Assembly (NCBI RefSeq): GCF_021130785.1
Contig: NW_025778046.1
Span: 62,001-126,000 of the forward strand
Source: Homalodisca vitripennis
Lineage: Eukaryota; Arthropoda; Insecta; Hemiptera; Cicadellidae
Direction: 5' to 3'
Length of the DNA stretch: 64,000 nucleotides
This document shows positions 13,361 through 24,924 of the stretch, one piece after another. The notes below the pieces were generated by a model that did not search any database, was not told the origin of the DNA, and saw only the letters and a list, made by a program, of their open reading frames with translations. A program made the position numbers and the translations under genes. The first letter of the stretch is position 1. Each line of letters begins with the position of its first letter.

Positions 13361-13984
13361 ATATTGAGCCTTATTTATACAGATACAATGATACACAAAT
13401 TAGCAGTATTTACGAGGATTTCCAAAAGGAAAATTACACCTTAAAATACAGTCCTCCTTGTAAAATTTCACATAATATGGACAAAAAAGAATATTTTTAT
13501 TGTTGCTTGGTAACTTTTATAAATACAAAATTGCTACATTATAACTAGCTAATTGATTAACTAAATTGAGAAAATCTGAAACAAATAAAATAATAATATT
13601 TATATCAAACGTATTATATCTAAATGCATATACATGATCTAAATATTGTGAGTTTTTGATTTTCTGTAAGTTGAGAATTGATAACCTATCAATTATTACA
13701 TTTTGTTAGAGAAATATACGAGTACAGGCATACAAAACATTAAATAATTTAGCAGTGGAATACGGTAATTTGTTCGGCTATGCAAATTTCATTAATATAT
13801 AATTTTTACATATGACATAAATTATAAATGATATTCCACGTCTGTTTTTTTAATAGGCTCTGTTTAAAATATTGTATACGTCAAGAATAATATAATAAAC
13901 TATGATAAAGGTACTATTGTAGAAAACACTATCATTGTAAATGAGATGTTTTATAAAATACTTTTAACTGTGTACCTAATAAGA

Positions 13985-14150
13985 AAAACCATATAATAAT
14001 TACCATAGTCCGGAAACATTAACTGTTATTGGGTAATAAACTTCGTTGTTGGGTCAGAATGATTAATTGCGGAAGCCTAGTTAAGTGTGTCTCTGCTGAT
14101 AATAATTACCAGTGATGAAGATTTACTGCGACATAAACGAGATTTTAAGT
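13985..14150. repeat. Strongly conserved block (matches 60,910-61,075)
   Basis: About 160 bp match 60,910-61,075 far better than the surroundings, including AAACTTCGTTGTTGGGTCA, CCAGTGATGAAGATTTACTG and GACATAAACGAGATT. On the + strand both copies share a short frame reading KLRCWVRMINCGSLVKCVSA here and KLRCWVMMINCRSLVKGVSS at 61 kb, both ending in TGA. Differences are not concentrated at third positions, so a regulatory or RNA role is equally possible. Confidence 0.7.
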
Positions 14151-14159
14151 TTTAAATAT

Positions 14160-16120
14160 ATTGTTGCTTTAACGTTGTTTTCTGTGTTAACAAACATTTT
14201 TGGGATATAAGTATACAGGAACAATCCAGTATGGGTAAACTTACACTCCAAAGAATTTTAGATTGGAGTCTGGCGCATATACATAAGAAATTGGTGTAAT
14301 GAATTATGATATAAGAATGTATATGGCCATAGATTAATAAAGAAGGACATTCGTACTTCTAGCATATAAAGACAAAGCAGATTTTCCCCCAAGATTTACA
14401 AACGCAATTTCACGACTTCTTAAATTGAACTTTTTTTAGTTATAATTATTTTATCTAAAACATTTCAGATTTCAGTAAACATGTTTCAAGTACAGGCTTC
14501 AAATTTAGCCTTTTATAATTAGTATAGTGGAATTTTATTTTTAAAGTTAATAAATCATATATAATTACGCCTCACCATGTATCACGTAACAGGCTTCTTT
14601 CAGGTTCCTTGTAAAATTTTTAATCCGTAACTCATTTAACTCTCGGACAAATAGATATGCACACAATCACACATAAAAGAAACTTTTACATCCACCAGCA
14701 GACAAAGGAGAAATTGTGTCAACCTAATGATTGATAGGCTTCAATGACGCTCAGCCAGATTCCACTGTCGGACACGCACCATCATGAAATTCAATACTGT
14801 CTATATAAAAATAATGTCTCATGCAAAAATAAGTTTCTCGACATATCTTACCACAGATATTTTTGATCATTAAGTTAGGTTTCCATACCAGTGATGGAAT
14901 TATAAATCTATATGTGAAATAATTAGGACACTTTAAAGCATGAATGCGCTAAAATTACAAATTGTCGTTATTTTTTTATATTAGTTCCCCAATTTATATG
15001 TTTTCCTTTTAAGTCTATAAATAAAAATATGACAAGTTGATATTTCATTTGATTGTATCCAGTATTTTTACAGCATTATTTATTCTACTATTTTCTCGAT
15101 GCCATAATGGTTACCATAAGACTAATAAAAAAAAATTTGATAACGCTCACCAAAACTCCATGGTCACATCATCATAGAACTCGGTGTTGTTCAGATAAAA
15201 ATTAAGGATTATGCTAACTTTCAAGTGTGTAGGTAATTTAGTTTTAGAGATAGACAAGACAGAGAGACAGACTTAATTGAATATTTTCCAGCCTCTCGAG
15301 TGATAAGGCTATATGAACGCTTAAATAATATAGTACGAAGATTGAAATGTAGCCTACTAATATAAACTGTTAATAATGACGATATAAAGAAAACTGAAAT
15401 AACTCCATCCAAGAATGAGATAAATGTAATTTGAGTACACTATTGCCTGTGAAATATTAGGATTTTTAAAATAAAGAGGAATTATTAAGTTTTCTATGGT
15501 GAGTATTAAAAATAAATAAGGTTGAAATTTTCATGTATCCAAAAAGAATGTATTTATTGTTATATATAAAAGATTATTAGCTGATTGAATTAAAATTTAC
15601 TATTTGTATAAGAGTAGAACTACTACTACTACCAATACAAATTGCAGCATACAAATAAAGTAATCTTTTCTATGCTGACCTATTTAGAGAAGAAGGGTCT
15701 CTAGAAAAATTTTTTCTAATTAGGTCCTCTAACAGTATGTAAATGTTCACACATCTTTCAGTCAAGGCAGTTTTTTTCTATTTTCACCGGTGTTTATGAA
15801 ATTCCCCGCTACAAATTTTTAATGAGTCTATTCTTTAAATAATTAAAATTTGTGATGAATCTTTTTTGTTCAGCATAAATTAACATATTTATAAAACGCA
15901 TAATCGTTCAAAACAACCCTAACAGATAGTGAATCAATAGTTTTTTTACTAAACTACAGACTAATCAATAAATTTAAGCAAAGCAAAATATAACTTAGTA
16001 TTTTAGAATTGTTTTATTATTTTCATGTATTGAAATATATCCCAAAATACGTATGTTTAATCCTCTTCTCAATAAAACAGGAATAGAGGATAAGTTTTAT
16101 ATTGATATGTAGAGTTTTAA
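14160..16120. repeat. Duplicated unit, diverged AT-rich part
   Basis: There are partial matches to 61.07-61.2 kb just after the conserved block and to 52.5-52.73 kb near 15,780-16,118 (CACCGGTGTTTATGAAATT against CACCGGTTTTCATGAAATT, then a shared AATAAAACAGGAATAGAGGA-like segment). The rest is AT-rich with nothing identified. Confidence 0.45.
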
Positions 16121-16124
16121 AGCT

Positions 16125-17340
16125 ACATTGGTTTATTCTTTTTATTAAAACTTAATTAAATTAAAGTTTTGGGAAAGAAATGTTTGGATTTAATTTTAAT
16201 TACATTGTAAAAATTTTGGATAAATACGAATATGTGATCCTTTTGTAAGTTAGTTCTGGTAACTTTAAATTATTAGGAAGGCGATTCACTGCCTTGAATT
16301 GATCAGAACTTGTTTTGTGTACTGCAGTTATGTCAGATTTGAGAGGGCTATTTTTCTCAAGTTGGATACGGCTGGGCCAATGAGACAACGCCGCGGATGT
16401 CCATTAGATTTGGGGGGAAGGGAAACTATTAAAACCGCCAACTCATATTTTTCGCCCTTCTTTTGGTAATTTTCGTGAATTAAGTTGATGACAGTGCGCC
16501 GTGTTTCTAAATTTTTTCCGCGAGGGATTTTCAGGTAAGCACCAAATCTATTGTAAGTTATATCGAAATAGTCTTCAAGATCTGATATTAAATTAATTTT
16601 GTTGTCTATTTTATAGGAAAAATTAAATTTATAGAAACTACAGAGCAATCTGCATAACTGATTCTTGATGAACAATAAAGTACAATAAAATCGAAAAGTT
16701 ACATTTGGTTCAAACTTGCATGAAAATTGAATTAAAATTGAACTTTGTTAATAACTTTGATTGAATTTTGGAAATGTATTAATTTATTAATATTTAATTT
16801 GAACTGTTTTATTGTGAATTATTAATTGGAAATTAATTGAACTTTAATAATTGTTTGAGAGAGTTGTATCTGCATAGCAAAGACTTGAAAGTTAAGGGAC
16901 AACTAGTGGAAAGAGAAGTTTCATTTTTGAATTATGAGTGAACTTTTTTTATTTTTGTTATTTCCAAGTGGTATTTGATTTTTATTTGAAAGCTTTTTTA
17001 TTTTATTTCACAAGAGAGCTCTGATTTATTTTTAGTTTGATATATTTGACTGTAATTTTTATTTCTTGCCAAAGGACCTTTTTAAATTAATAACCTGTTT
17101 GTCAATTCTTTGAGGAAAAAAGAGTGAGAAAAGAGTGAGTAAAATTCTGAAACATTGAACTTTTTAATTTGCCAGTGTAAAATAAATCTATTATGTTTAT
17201 TTAGAACTGTGATTTTTATTTAAGACAAACCAGATAGTATTTAATAGTTAAAATCTAGTAAGAAATTTTACTAAATATTCAATTGGAGCTTACTAATCAA
17301 AAAATATTTTATATCATCTTGGATGTATGAATATTAATAT
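16125..17340. mobile_element. Insertion in copy A, unidentified
   Basis: At 52.7 kb the sequence resembling 16,030-16,120 runs straight into a promoter cassette. Here the cassette starts only at about 17,350. The intervening 1.2 kb therefore looks inserted. It contains a minus-strand frame at 16,328-16,675 (115 codons) with RFGAYLKIPRGKNLETRRTV and a C-terminal SNGHPRRC segment, followed in another frame by 16,200-16,388. The composition is less AT-rich there than in the flanks. I do not recognise the protein and see no terminal repeats. It may be a fragment of a mobile element or a small gene. Confidence 0.4.
16328..16675 (-). CDS. Unidentified 115-codon frame, possibly part of a mobile element
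   Basis: An open frame on the minus strand lies within the insertion at 16.1-17.3 kb. The N-terminal third is rich in Phe, Tyr and Asn and may be read-through of AT-rich DNA. The part from about residue 38 on is of more ordinary composition: LEDYFDITYNRFGAYLKIPR, then a basic segment with TVINLIHENYQKKGEKYELA, and SLPPKSNGHPRRC. A second frame, 16,200-16,388, overlaps its end, as expected if the original frame continued and was broken by an indel. I find no catalytic motif and no signal peptide. I cannot name a family, and it could be spurious. Confidence 0.3.
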   Translation of the reverse strand: MFIKNQLCRLLCSFYKFNFSYKIDNKINLISDLEDYFDITYNRFGAYLKIPRGKNLETRRTVINLIHENYQKKGEKYELAVLIVSLPPKSNGHPRRCLIGPAVSNLRKIALSNLT

Positions 17341-17351
17341 CAACAAGTCGT

Positions 17352-17535
17352 TCTACGATAACAGTGAAGATACGATGTTATCGTCACTAAAACGCCATTG
17401 TCAAGAGATTGATTGTTCTGAAGTCTATAAATAGTGGCACTTGACTGGGTAGAAAGAAAGAGAGTGATAGAGAGGAATGACGTAGACATAATCTCCTTAC
17501 TCGTTATTTAGTTTTAAGCTGTGTTCCCAAAAATA
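17352..17535 (+). promoter_or_regulatory. Repeated promoter-like cassette, copy 2
   Basis: ACGATAACAGTGAAGATACG, TTATCGTCACTAAAACGCC and AGAGATTGATTGTTC lead to CTATAAATAGTGGCACTTGAC, with the TATA box at 17,426-17,433. Downstream it has ATGACGTAGACATAATCTCC, then GTTTTAAGCTGTGTTCCCAA and TTAGCACGAATGTTC. It has a longer purine-rich spacer (GAAAGAAAGAGAGTG) than other copies between the TATA box and ATGACGTAGACA. It starts the unit that runs through 18.0, 18.6, 18.9 and 19.7 kb and parallels the unit beginning at 45.9 kb. Confidence 0.65.
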
Positions 17536-17599
17536 CTGATATTATAAAATTAGCACGAATGTTCTTTTTTCACAACTGTTTATATTAAAAATGTTGTAT

Positions 17600-18760
17600 A
17601 ATAGTAAGTTATCTAATAAAGTCAAACATGAGGGTCGCGTAATAAATTAAATACAATTATAAAAATCTTACATTTTTATTAAAATATTTCTAGTTTTTTA
17701 TTTAAATGTAATTTAATTTATAGAAATGGTAGCTTGAAATTTTGACAGTGAAGTAAATTGCGGGTAAAGAACTAGACAAAATATTAAATAACATTGGAAT
17801 TTAACAACATAGCGTATTTATTGACTCTAAAAATTGTATTTTAAAAACTCGTGTCAATTTAAAAGAAGAATAATACATTAACTTGCTATAAATAAATTTA
17901 AAAATAATGTATTTTTATACCAATATAAATAATTAAATTATGTTATGATATTCAATTGATTTAGTGGTATTCAAAACATTGTATATACTCAATATCAACG
18001 TTTAAAAATAGAATATAAATGTACATAAGGTAAAAAATGTATATAATATATCTTGATAGCTGATTTGTAATCGGATGATTTCGGAAAGTGTAACTTTTTT
18101 GAAACCTGCATATAATTATTTTATTCCAGTATTCCTTCTAATTGGTTGGATAATATATATTTTACTTTGTTAATTTCCGCGTGCATACATATATTTATAA
18201 TAGATTCATAATTCCAAATGTAAACAAAAAAATCTACTCTCGGATTTCAACTATTGAATATCATAGTAATATCCAATCATAGTTTTTCTATGCTTTATCA
18301 TAGAATAAAGCATAGAAAAACATTCAATATCCGGTAAATGTATTTCACGAAACTTTCAAAAAAGAAACGACAACAAAGGGCCATTACGTAATGATATTAT
18401 ATCGACATTGATTTTGATCAGTGTATTCTCTAGAATTTTCCAACGAAAATTTAATAAAATGTGACCCGTTAAACCTAGAAACACAAATATTGTACATGCC
18501 ATACTTTAATACGAGGGTGCTTGCTTAATCTTTTAAATCTTCATTATCGATACGTGATATGTAACAATAGTGTGTTTGGTCAGATAAATAACCATCACGA
18601 TACTACAATTAATATATTTTTTGCGGTTCTAAACATTATTCGTTAAGTTATACATATTCTGAATTTGTTGCTCATAAATTTAAGTAAAGAAGAAATTATG
18701 AATTTATGTGCCTTTTGTCATTTATAAGAACAATCAATTATTAATCAAAAAGTCAGCAGA
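17600..18760. repeat. Duplicated unit (matches 46.1-47.25 and 53.0-54.1 kb)
   Basis: Anchors: about 18,060-18,160 with 46,720-46,800, 18,360-18,430 with 46,990-47,060 and 53,760-53,840, and 18,560-18,610 (GTGTGTTTGGTCAGATAAAT) with 54,000-54,045 (GTGTGTTTGGACAGTTAAAT). A short hairpin at 18,283-18,320 has 16-bp perfect arms (TTTTTCTATGCTTTAT) around a 6-bp loop. No gene is seen. Confidence 0.6.
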
Positions 18761-18839
18761 AAATGTTTTATGTGATTGCCATAGTTCGTGTCCTTATGCA
18801 CTCGTATATTTTACCATTCAAAATACTGTTACCAACGAT

Positions 18840-19250
18840 AATGGATTCCTCTCTTATTGACAACAAAGAGGATACCCTGTTTTCCGATCCACCCAGTATG
18901 GCAGAACAAGGATAATTCAGTAATAATCCAGTAGATAATTGGCAGATTCCCTCCTTCAGTAATGGGGAGCTGTCACGGCCCTTCAGACAGATGAGGTGCC
19001 GCAAGGCTCCTGGCCTCGATGGTTTCTCGGCAAAAGTACTCAAGGCCAGTCTACAGCTGCTGCTGAATGTGTAACCCACTGGGTGCAAGAACATACTTCC
19101 GGTCCTTGATGAGAGACAAAGCCTGGCCCTCATAAGTAAAGGTAAGGGAGGTCCCGGAATCTCGTCGGTGTAATAATGGCTTCTCTATAAGTTCGACACG
19201 TAGAGAAGGCCGTCGAAGCCGATTAGATCGACGTGTTCGGTGGACATTTC
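18840..19250 (+). pseudogene. R1-like LINE reverse-transcriptase fragment
   Basis: On the + strand one frame gives MRCRKAPGLDGFSAKVLK, then LQLLLNV and a stop. A shifted frame gives RQSLALISKGKGGPGISS, and a further shifted one traces of the following LLDTAGK motif. In order these are the conserved start of the RT domain of R1/LOA-type non-LTR retrotransposons (RCRKAPGLDGIP...LVLISKGKGDPGSPSAYRPLCLLDTAGK). Several frameshifts and stops show that it is dead. A related fragment lies at the same distance (about 1.5 kb) after the next unit's cassette at 47.38 kb, and both begin with CTCTTATTGACA, so the insertion predates the duplication. Confidence 0.8.
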
Positions 19251-19289
19251 AACCGCCAATCCTATATACGTAGATTAAATGTACTTGTC

Positions 19290-19540
19290 AAATTACCAAT
19301 TTTTCTTGTTTTTTTTAATAAAAGGAAAAGTCGATCCCCTTTTAAGCCTTATTCTGCCCGTCCTCATGGGCCACTGGCCTGTGCTAGGATCTTATCAAAC
19401 AGAATAAGGGGGAGAGTCGATACAGTACAAGGTTAATGGTACTGATAGAAAGTGCAAGGGTCACAGACAGGATTCGAACCTGCACTATCTCTAACTCAGA
19501 CTTAAAGTCCGACGTCTTAGACATCTCGGCCATCGGCACT
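19290..19540 (-). mobile_element. tRNA-derived SINE
   Basis: On the minus strand the element starts at 19,539 with GTGCCGATGGCCGAGATGTC, a class-II (Leu/Ser-like) tRNA 5' half containing an RNA polymerase III A box. An anticodon arm and the perfect B box GGTTCGAATCC follow. The T arm pairs, but the acceptor stem pairs only partly, so this is a tRNA-derived head rather than a tRNA gene. The body continues for about 150 bp to an A-rich end (TTTTATTAAAAAAAACAAG on the minus strand). It lies just beyond the R1 fragment and is absent from the parallel unit at 47-49 kb. I could not define target-site duplications. Confidence 0.75.
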
Positions 19541-19640
19541 CCCATGTGTTATTTATATCTACAGTAAAATTAAATTCGGGAAGTTCATCAGTAATAAGTT
19601 TGTGGTATAAACAAAACATACAGTGATTACGAATTTTTTA

Positions 19641-19835
19641 AATCATAAAGACAAAAAGTAATGTTTGTAGAAGATGAAATTTCCAATTCAGAAAAACTGT
19701 ACATCGTCAAGGTACGCCAGGATAGTGAAATAAATATTCTAGACACGCAGTTATGTGATTTATCAACCTTCGCCCACACTTTGGTGTAATGGATAACTCT
19801 CAGGTGACTGTAGTGAAACAACCTTGAGTTTTTTT
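19641..19835. repeat. Conserved block X, copy 1 (also 24.93 and 49.21 kb)
   Basis: ATTCTAGACACGCAGTTATG and GTGATTTATCAACCTTCG are nearly identical in three places. On the + strand this copy and the 49-kb copy share a frame ending ILDTQLCDLSTFxHTLV and TAA. On the minus strand all three share RVIxYTKVWxKVDKSHNCV, with several differences at third codon positions. The segment TTTGGTGTAATGG also fits a tRNA-type A box, and this copy has a B-box-like GTGTTCAATCTC at 19,848. A remnant coding exon or an old tRNA-derived SINE are both possible. Confidence 0.6.
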
Positions 19836-20159
19836 CCGATAAGAGCAGTGTTCAATCTCATGCACTTGTACTCTCTCATATTGTATTATAGCGTTATATG
19901 AGTTGTGCCATTTCAAATTCTTAATTAACACCCACCCAAATCTTTTTAGTTTTTCTTGTAATGTTTATAGTCTTTAATAAATAGAGTTAAAATAATGTTC
20001 AAGAAAGTATTTATAAAGGGTTTTTTCTAAATATTATGTAATAAAAATATTTAAAAAATTAATAAGCGATTAGATGCGCAATTATTATGTCTTTAAATTA
20101 AGACGCATTTCATCATTCTTAGACTTTATTAATTGAAGATGAGTTATAAAATTGTTAAT

Positions 20160-20935
20160 GGGTGGGACATAAACATGGCGTCAACTACAGTATGATACAT
20201 TCTTATAACCATAAAGTTATAAAACGAGAATTATACAAAATACAAATAGTTAAAAAGTATGTTAAATACATTAAATATTAAATAATTCATTAAATACTAT
20301 TTTATGTCCCATTATAGCTAAAATTACATTTTAATACTCCTTGTAAAGGTTAAAAGATGCATTCCTACGCAATTGAATAGATTTATCCATTGTTCACGTC
20401 TCCGAAAACATAATCAAGCTTTCTACCCTTAATTTTTAAATGATTCTAATGCTTTAAATAATTCTACTATAAAAAAAATAAGCGTTTTTAAAAGAGTATG
20501 TAAATGTTGGAAACCCTTCAATATGTCTCTAGAAGCAATGACTTTCAACGAACTAAAATTTACATAACGTTTAATTTTTTGTTAAGATGGAAAATATGTT
20601 TTTTATGCAACGCAGCCACATCCGAAATTGTATCATGTTTATATAGTCCACGGGTTTGAAAGAGTGCACTAATAAAACGGTTGATGATAATTTTAACGTA
20701 GGTTCACAACTTCCTCTCTGTTATCCGTACGACAATTACACAGAAAAGTCAATCAGTCATTCAATAATAGCACTATAAATTTATAAATATTTTACAAATA
20801 AAACTAATAAGATTAATAGAATAGTCGGCTCATACTACAACAACAGTAGGAGCTGTAAAACTTACGTTGCGTGAATGGATGTTTTTGCGTTAGAGTGTAT
20901 GTTTCTCGTTAGGGAGGTTGGCAGGTGGTTTGTAT
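20160..20935. repeat. Duplicated unit (matches 51,230-52,040)
   Basis: Anchors are CTTATAACCATAAAGTTATA against CTTATAACCATCGGTTTATA, ATGTCCCATTATAGCTAA against ATGTCCCATTGTATCTAA, and ACGTTGCGTGAATG with GTTAGGGAGGTTGGCAGG at 20,865-20,930 against 51,999-52,050. The match stops at about 20,935, just before the block that is well conserved between 28.9 and 52.05 kb, so that block appears lost here. Confidence 0.6.
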
Positions 20936-21474
20936 AGATATAGTTGGATCCCACCTCTTAATGAATGCAAATTAATATTTAGAATAATTGATAAAATAGT
21001 TGAAATACTCTCGCGCCTCTTGTATTTAAAAAAGTATACAATTACTATTGTAATTGTACTGCTTTACTAAGCAATCATAAGACTATAATGACAAATGTAA
21101 TTTGCACTTTACTCCATTGTAATGTATATTCTCTAAACTAGTTTTAAGCCTAATCTGTATAAAAAAAACTTTTATTGTGTCAACCTTTTTTATCTTTTTT
21201 CCCTTAAATCTCATAATGAGTCTCATAATAAAGATCTCCTAAAAAAGTCTTAAAAATTAAGGATGTAACATTCTTACAACACATTTGTTACGAGTGTAAG
21301 TTGTTATTGAGGAAAGGTTGCTTTGAAATTATAAAATTAATGTAAACCAAGTTTAGCTATGTTGAATTAAAACATATACTGAAATACTATGTCATCTAAT
21401 TTGCTGGTTACTTATTAAAAAATTAATACTTATAATATTACCGTTTTAGCAGAAATATTGGCTACCTTATACTC

Positions 21475-21740
21475 CTATACAAGTAGTATTTTTGGTGTCA
21501 AATGTATAATATATTGGTGGGTTTTAGTGCTGGAAGTACCAAGTGCTTGACCGAAACAATATAAAAATGCCATCAGAGACTCAATGTATACTCGGCCCAA
21601 GAGAGCGAGAGAATTGACAATGTGGCGTGTGTTTATGCGTGTACACTCTACTGCATGCAACACTCGAGTGTCCCTGTGTATTCTAGTGTCCTGTGGCTGA
21701 TGTGTCCACAATCCCATACTCAAATATATACCTCCCGCAC
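21475..21740. other. GC-richer island, unidentified
   Basis: A patch of more balanced composition holds an 82-codon minus-strand frame (21,475-21,723, with THQPQDTRIHRDTRV). I recognise no family. It could be a mobile-element remnant. Nothing in the window matches it by eye. Confidence 0.3.
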
Positions 21741-22299
21741 CTGGCTGTTCACTGACTGAACCTACTAATTTGTAATCACAAATAATTTTATCCTACAAAG
21801 CTTTTCAACGTTCATTGTTCACAGTATTATTAATCGCGGAATATTAATTTTTTAATATTAAATTTTAAATAGATTGTGTATCATTACTGTTAAAGTAAAT
21901 CCGTTTACATTATTTAAAATTTTCAAATGTTTTCTAGAGTGAATACTGTCAACTTCAAGATCTTAATTTACTGTTACTAAATTTACATTATACCACATTT
22001 AGATGTATCGAATTCTGATTTACCAATTCTTCTTGTAACTCAATATATACCATAGTAATTTGTCTCGTTTTATTTATTTTATTTGCATTTTTTATAATCT
22101 GGTTCCTTATAAATTAATCTTAATTTATTAAAGTGGATGCATTTTTAATAAAATATATGTAATTGGAGAACAGATTTATTCATTAAAAAATTTGCTATAG
22201 TAAAATAGTTTAAAACTGATTCTAAATTAAACATCAGGTTATTTTATAAAAAAGAATTATGAGTGTATTACATTTAAGAACAATAAAGTGTACAGAAAC

Positions 22300-22440
22300 A
22301 ATATGAGTGTAATTGCCCCACGTGATGCCCTAGAGTAGGTTCTGGCGACAAACAACGGTGGCACCAATTTGGCGCATTAGTTCTTAACAAGGAGTTCTAT
22401 TAAATTTGCAGATTACAAGACTTTGCTTTTGTTTTGAGTG
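22300..22440. repeat. Conserved block S, copy 1 (matches 30,050-30,165)
   Basis: TCTGGCGACAAACAAC, GTGGCACCAATTTGGC and TTAACAAGGAGTTCTAT are shared with 30,050-30,165 at about 90% identity, while the flanks differ. The core GCACCAATTTGGCGC is a near-palindrome. Both copies have a + strand frame reading SGDKQxWHQFGxLVLNKEFY. This copy lies about 0.5 kb upstream of a promoter-like cassette. Confidence 0.7.
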
Positions 22441-22904
22441 TATAGTGTTACGAAAATAAGGTTAATTATGTCAAGGTAAAGCAAGCTACTAAATTAATTA
22501 CATTTAAAATTAGATGGACACGTATTCAACATATTTCTTTTCACAATACATTTATAAGCAATCGGTTAAGAAATCACGGTTATTGTAGGCCACCCGCCAA
22601 TGCATCGTATTCTATAGTTTATCAGAGTGGTAGTTTTATACATTAGTTTAGACATTAAAGGTCATAAAGTCATTCCACAAAATAAAACTTGTAATGAGGT
22701 AAAAATTCTAAGAATAGAGTTTTTAATATGTGACTTGTTGGATAAATTTTTTCAATAGAATATACTGTTTTTCGAACAAGACTTCGTTTAAAGTTGTTAT
22801 AACAAGAGAAATACTTATATCACTAATATTGCACCCTTTTCATGGAAGAGGATGACAGTGCAGGGGGACATTGTGGCAACGGTAGCCAATTAATAGGGCG
22901 TACT

Positions 22905-23075
22905 TATTGGTATTGTTATCACAAAGCAATTGTCTAAGACTGACTACTCTAGGGTCTATAAATATTGTCAATTTTCTCATAGTGAGTAATTGATTTTATA
23001 GACTGTCTTAAAATGTGTTAGCTTTGACGTGGTATCAGATTCTTTCACTAACACTCTTTTAGCCCCTTAATGCGG
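22905..23075 (+). promoter_or_regulatory. Repeated promoter-like cassette, diverged copy
   Basis: TTGTTATCACAAAGCAATTG, CTAAGACTGACTACTC and GGTCTATAAATATTGTCAA follow the cassette order with lower identity. The TATA box is at 22,957-22,964. The downstream word TTTGACGTGGTATCAG resembles GATGACGTGGGTATCA of the 52.75-kb copy. Preservation of the TATA box and of the TGACGTxG word, while the rest drifts, fits a promoter function. Confidence 0.5.
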
Positions 23076-23749
23076 TATAGAATATTTTGTGTCGATAAGG
23101 ATATAAGCTGCATGTTAGGAGTTTTAAATGTAATCTAGATTTTTAATGTAAGTTTTCCAATATTGTATTGAGTGAACAAACATAATAAGAGATTTTATAA
23201 ACTTTGCAGTAATGATCGACGTTTACATGTACACAATTTTCTTTAACTCATTAACAGTTTCATTCTTGTACGAAAAGTATGTTGTTTTGCTGAATCTTTC
23301 TTTTTTTCTCACTGAGATATTTTTTAGAATTAAAAACACTGTATTGTTTTAGTAAAAGGGATATTTTTTGTTTAATATTTTTTACATTTCCTCTTCTAAG
23401 CCAACTTCTCTGTCCGCGTCCGCGTCGTCATTACGCAAATTAGGGCAATCGTCTATTTGTCAATCGGATATTTTCATAGTAAAATACACAAAAGAAAACA
23501 TATAATACTCCAGGATATGTGACATTCAACATCATAACTCGGTAGCTGTCTGCACTGTGCGACTACATTGAACTCACCAAGGAGCAAACACTTACGGCAG
23601 AGAATAACAAGTGCTGACATCTAGTAGAAAACGCTAGAACGCGCGACGCTTGATTTTTATATAAATGCTTCTTACTAACAATGCAATGAATCAGAACCAA
23701 TATAACGATTCATAATATTACGTAAGTAGCACACATTTACCCCATCACC

Positions 23750-23820
23750 ATGACGTAATATTACGTCATAACCAATGGTGTTAAATTTTTCAAAATGCAG
23801 TCGCATCAGCTATATAAAAA
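23750..23820 (+). promoter_or_regulatory. Candidate promoter: bZIP palindrome plus TATA box
   Basis: ATGACGTAATATTACGTCAT at 23,750-23,769 is a perfect 20-bp palindrome made of two TGACGTAA half-sites, the core bound by CREB/ATF/PAR-type bZIP factors. About 40 bp downstream is CTATATAAAAA (23,810-23,820). A second palindromic TAATATTACGTA lies at 23,714. No open frame longer than a few codons follows, so any transcript would be non-coding or spliced. This is inferred from sequence words only. Confidence 0.35.
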
Positions 23821-24924
23821 TCAAATTTGTTTAGTTGTTGTGATAAAATGAAATTTATTTAGTATTAATAATTTTGATTGAAGTTCAGAATGAATGATGA
23901 ATAATCTCTGTAATTGTCTTTAAAAAGTTACGTCATTATAGATAGACAGTCCTGTGTTGCACTCAGGACCCGACTTTACTTGTGGCCATCTTTTTTAGTA
24001 CTATAAGTATAATATTAAGATTTTTCAATTTGTAGAACGTTATCTTTAATCATGGAATCATACGAGTGATTTCTCATATAAAAGATACGGTCAACATGCT
24101 TCCAAACGAGTTTTAAATTTTTGACAGTTTTATTGGTCATTTAGAAATAGTTGGAAACATTTTATATTTCATAGTTGAATAAAAAAATCTTAATCTGACG
24201 AAGGATTTAAAAGGATGACCCGATTCCAAATAGTTGCTAAAAATATGTTCTTGTTGATTTTAAACACTGTATTCATAAAACTTATACTAGTATTCTCCTT
24301 TAGTTTTAATAACAGTTAAGAATGTGTAAAAAGTAAAAAAAATCAATATGTAAACTTAAAATTTCTAAAACAAAACATAAACGAGATACCGTATGATGAA
24401 GATATAATTAGTGTGAATCCAATGTTTCTTTAGATTCATATTAGTTGTTCGGGAAAAAAGTATAACATTTTAATTTATTGTTTAAATACTTAAGAGCATC
24501 TACTTTATAAGAAAGACTTATAAATGTAAAGATGTGTAATAATGAGATATTTCAGATGATGCATATTGTATAATACTTCTACTAAAGAAAAGAGATAACA
24601 CAACGTATGATATTATTGTTGTAAGTTAAAACCCAAGATTGTTTCAGTACAACCTGACACTAATAAAAAAATTAAAACTTTAGACTATCTCCATGGTATG
24701 ACATACCTATGTTCTAGGGTTCAACACTCTAGCTTAATGGTCCACAATATAAGTAAATACATTATTACGGTTGTTTTAAACACAAGAACACAAAATGTTG
24801 TTTCAGTCGTAAATTTGAGGAATCAGTACTGATTTGGTTTTTTTCTCAATATAAATACGTGACGTTGGTACAAATTGTAAATTACACACAAGAGAAGGTT
24901 TTATAATGGATAAATTAGGCAATC

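Noticed and set aside
18768..19133. 121-codon minus-strand frame
   Set aside because: It runs antisense over the R1-like RT fragment, whose + strand motifs (RKAPGLDG, LISKGKG) explain the composition.
19450..19540. A functional tRNA gene
   Set aside because: The A and B boxes and T arm are good, but the acceptor stem is mismatched and the anticodon loop is off register. A SINE body and A-rich end follow.
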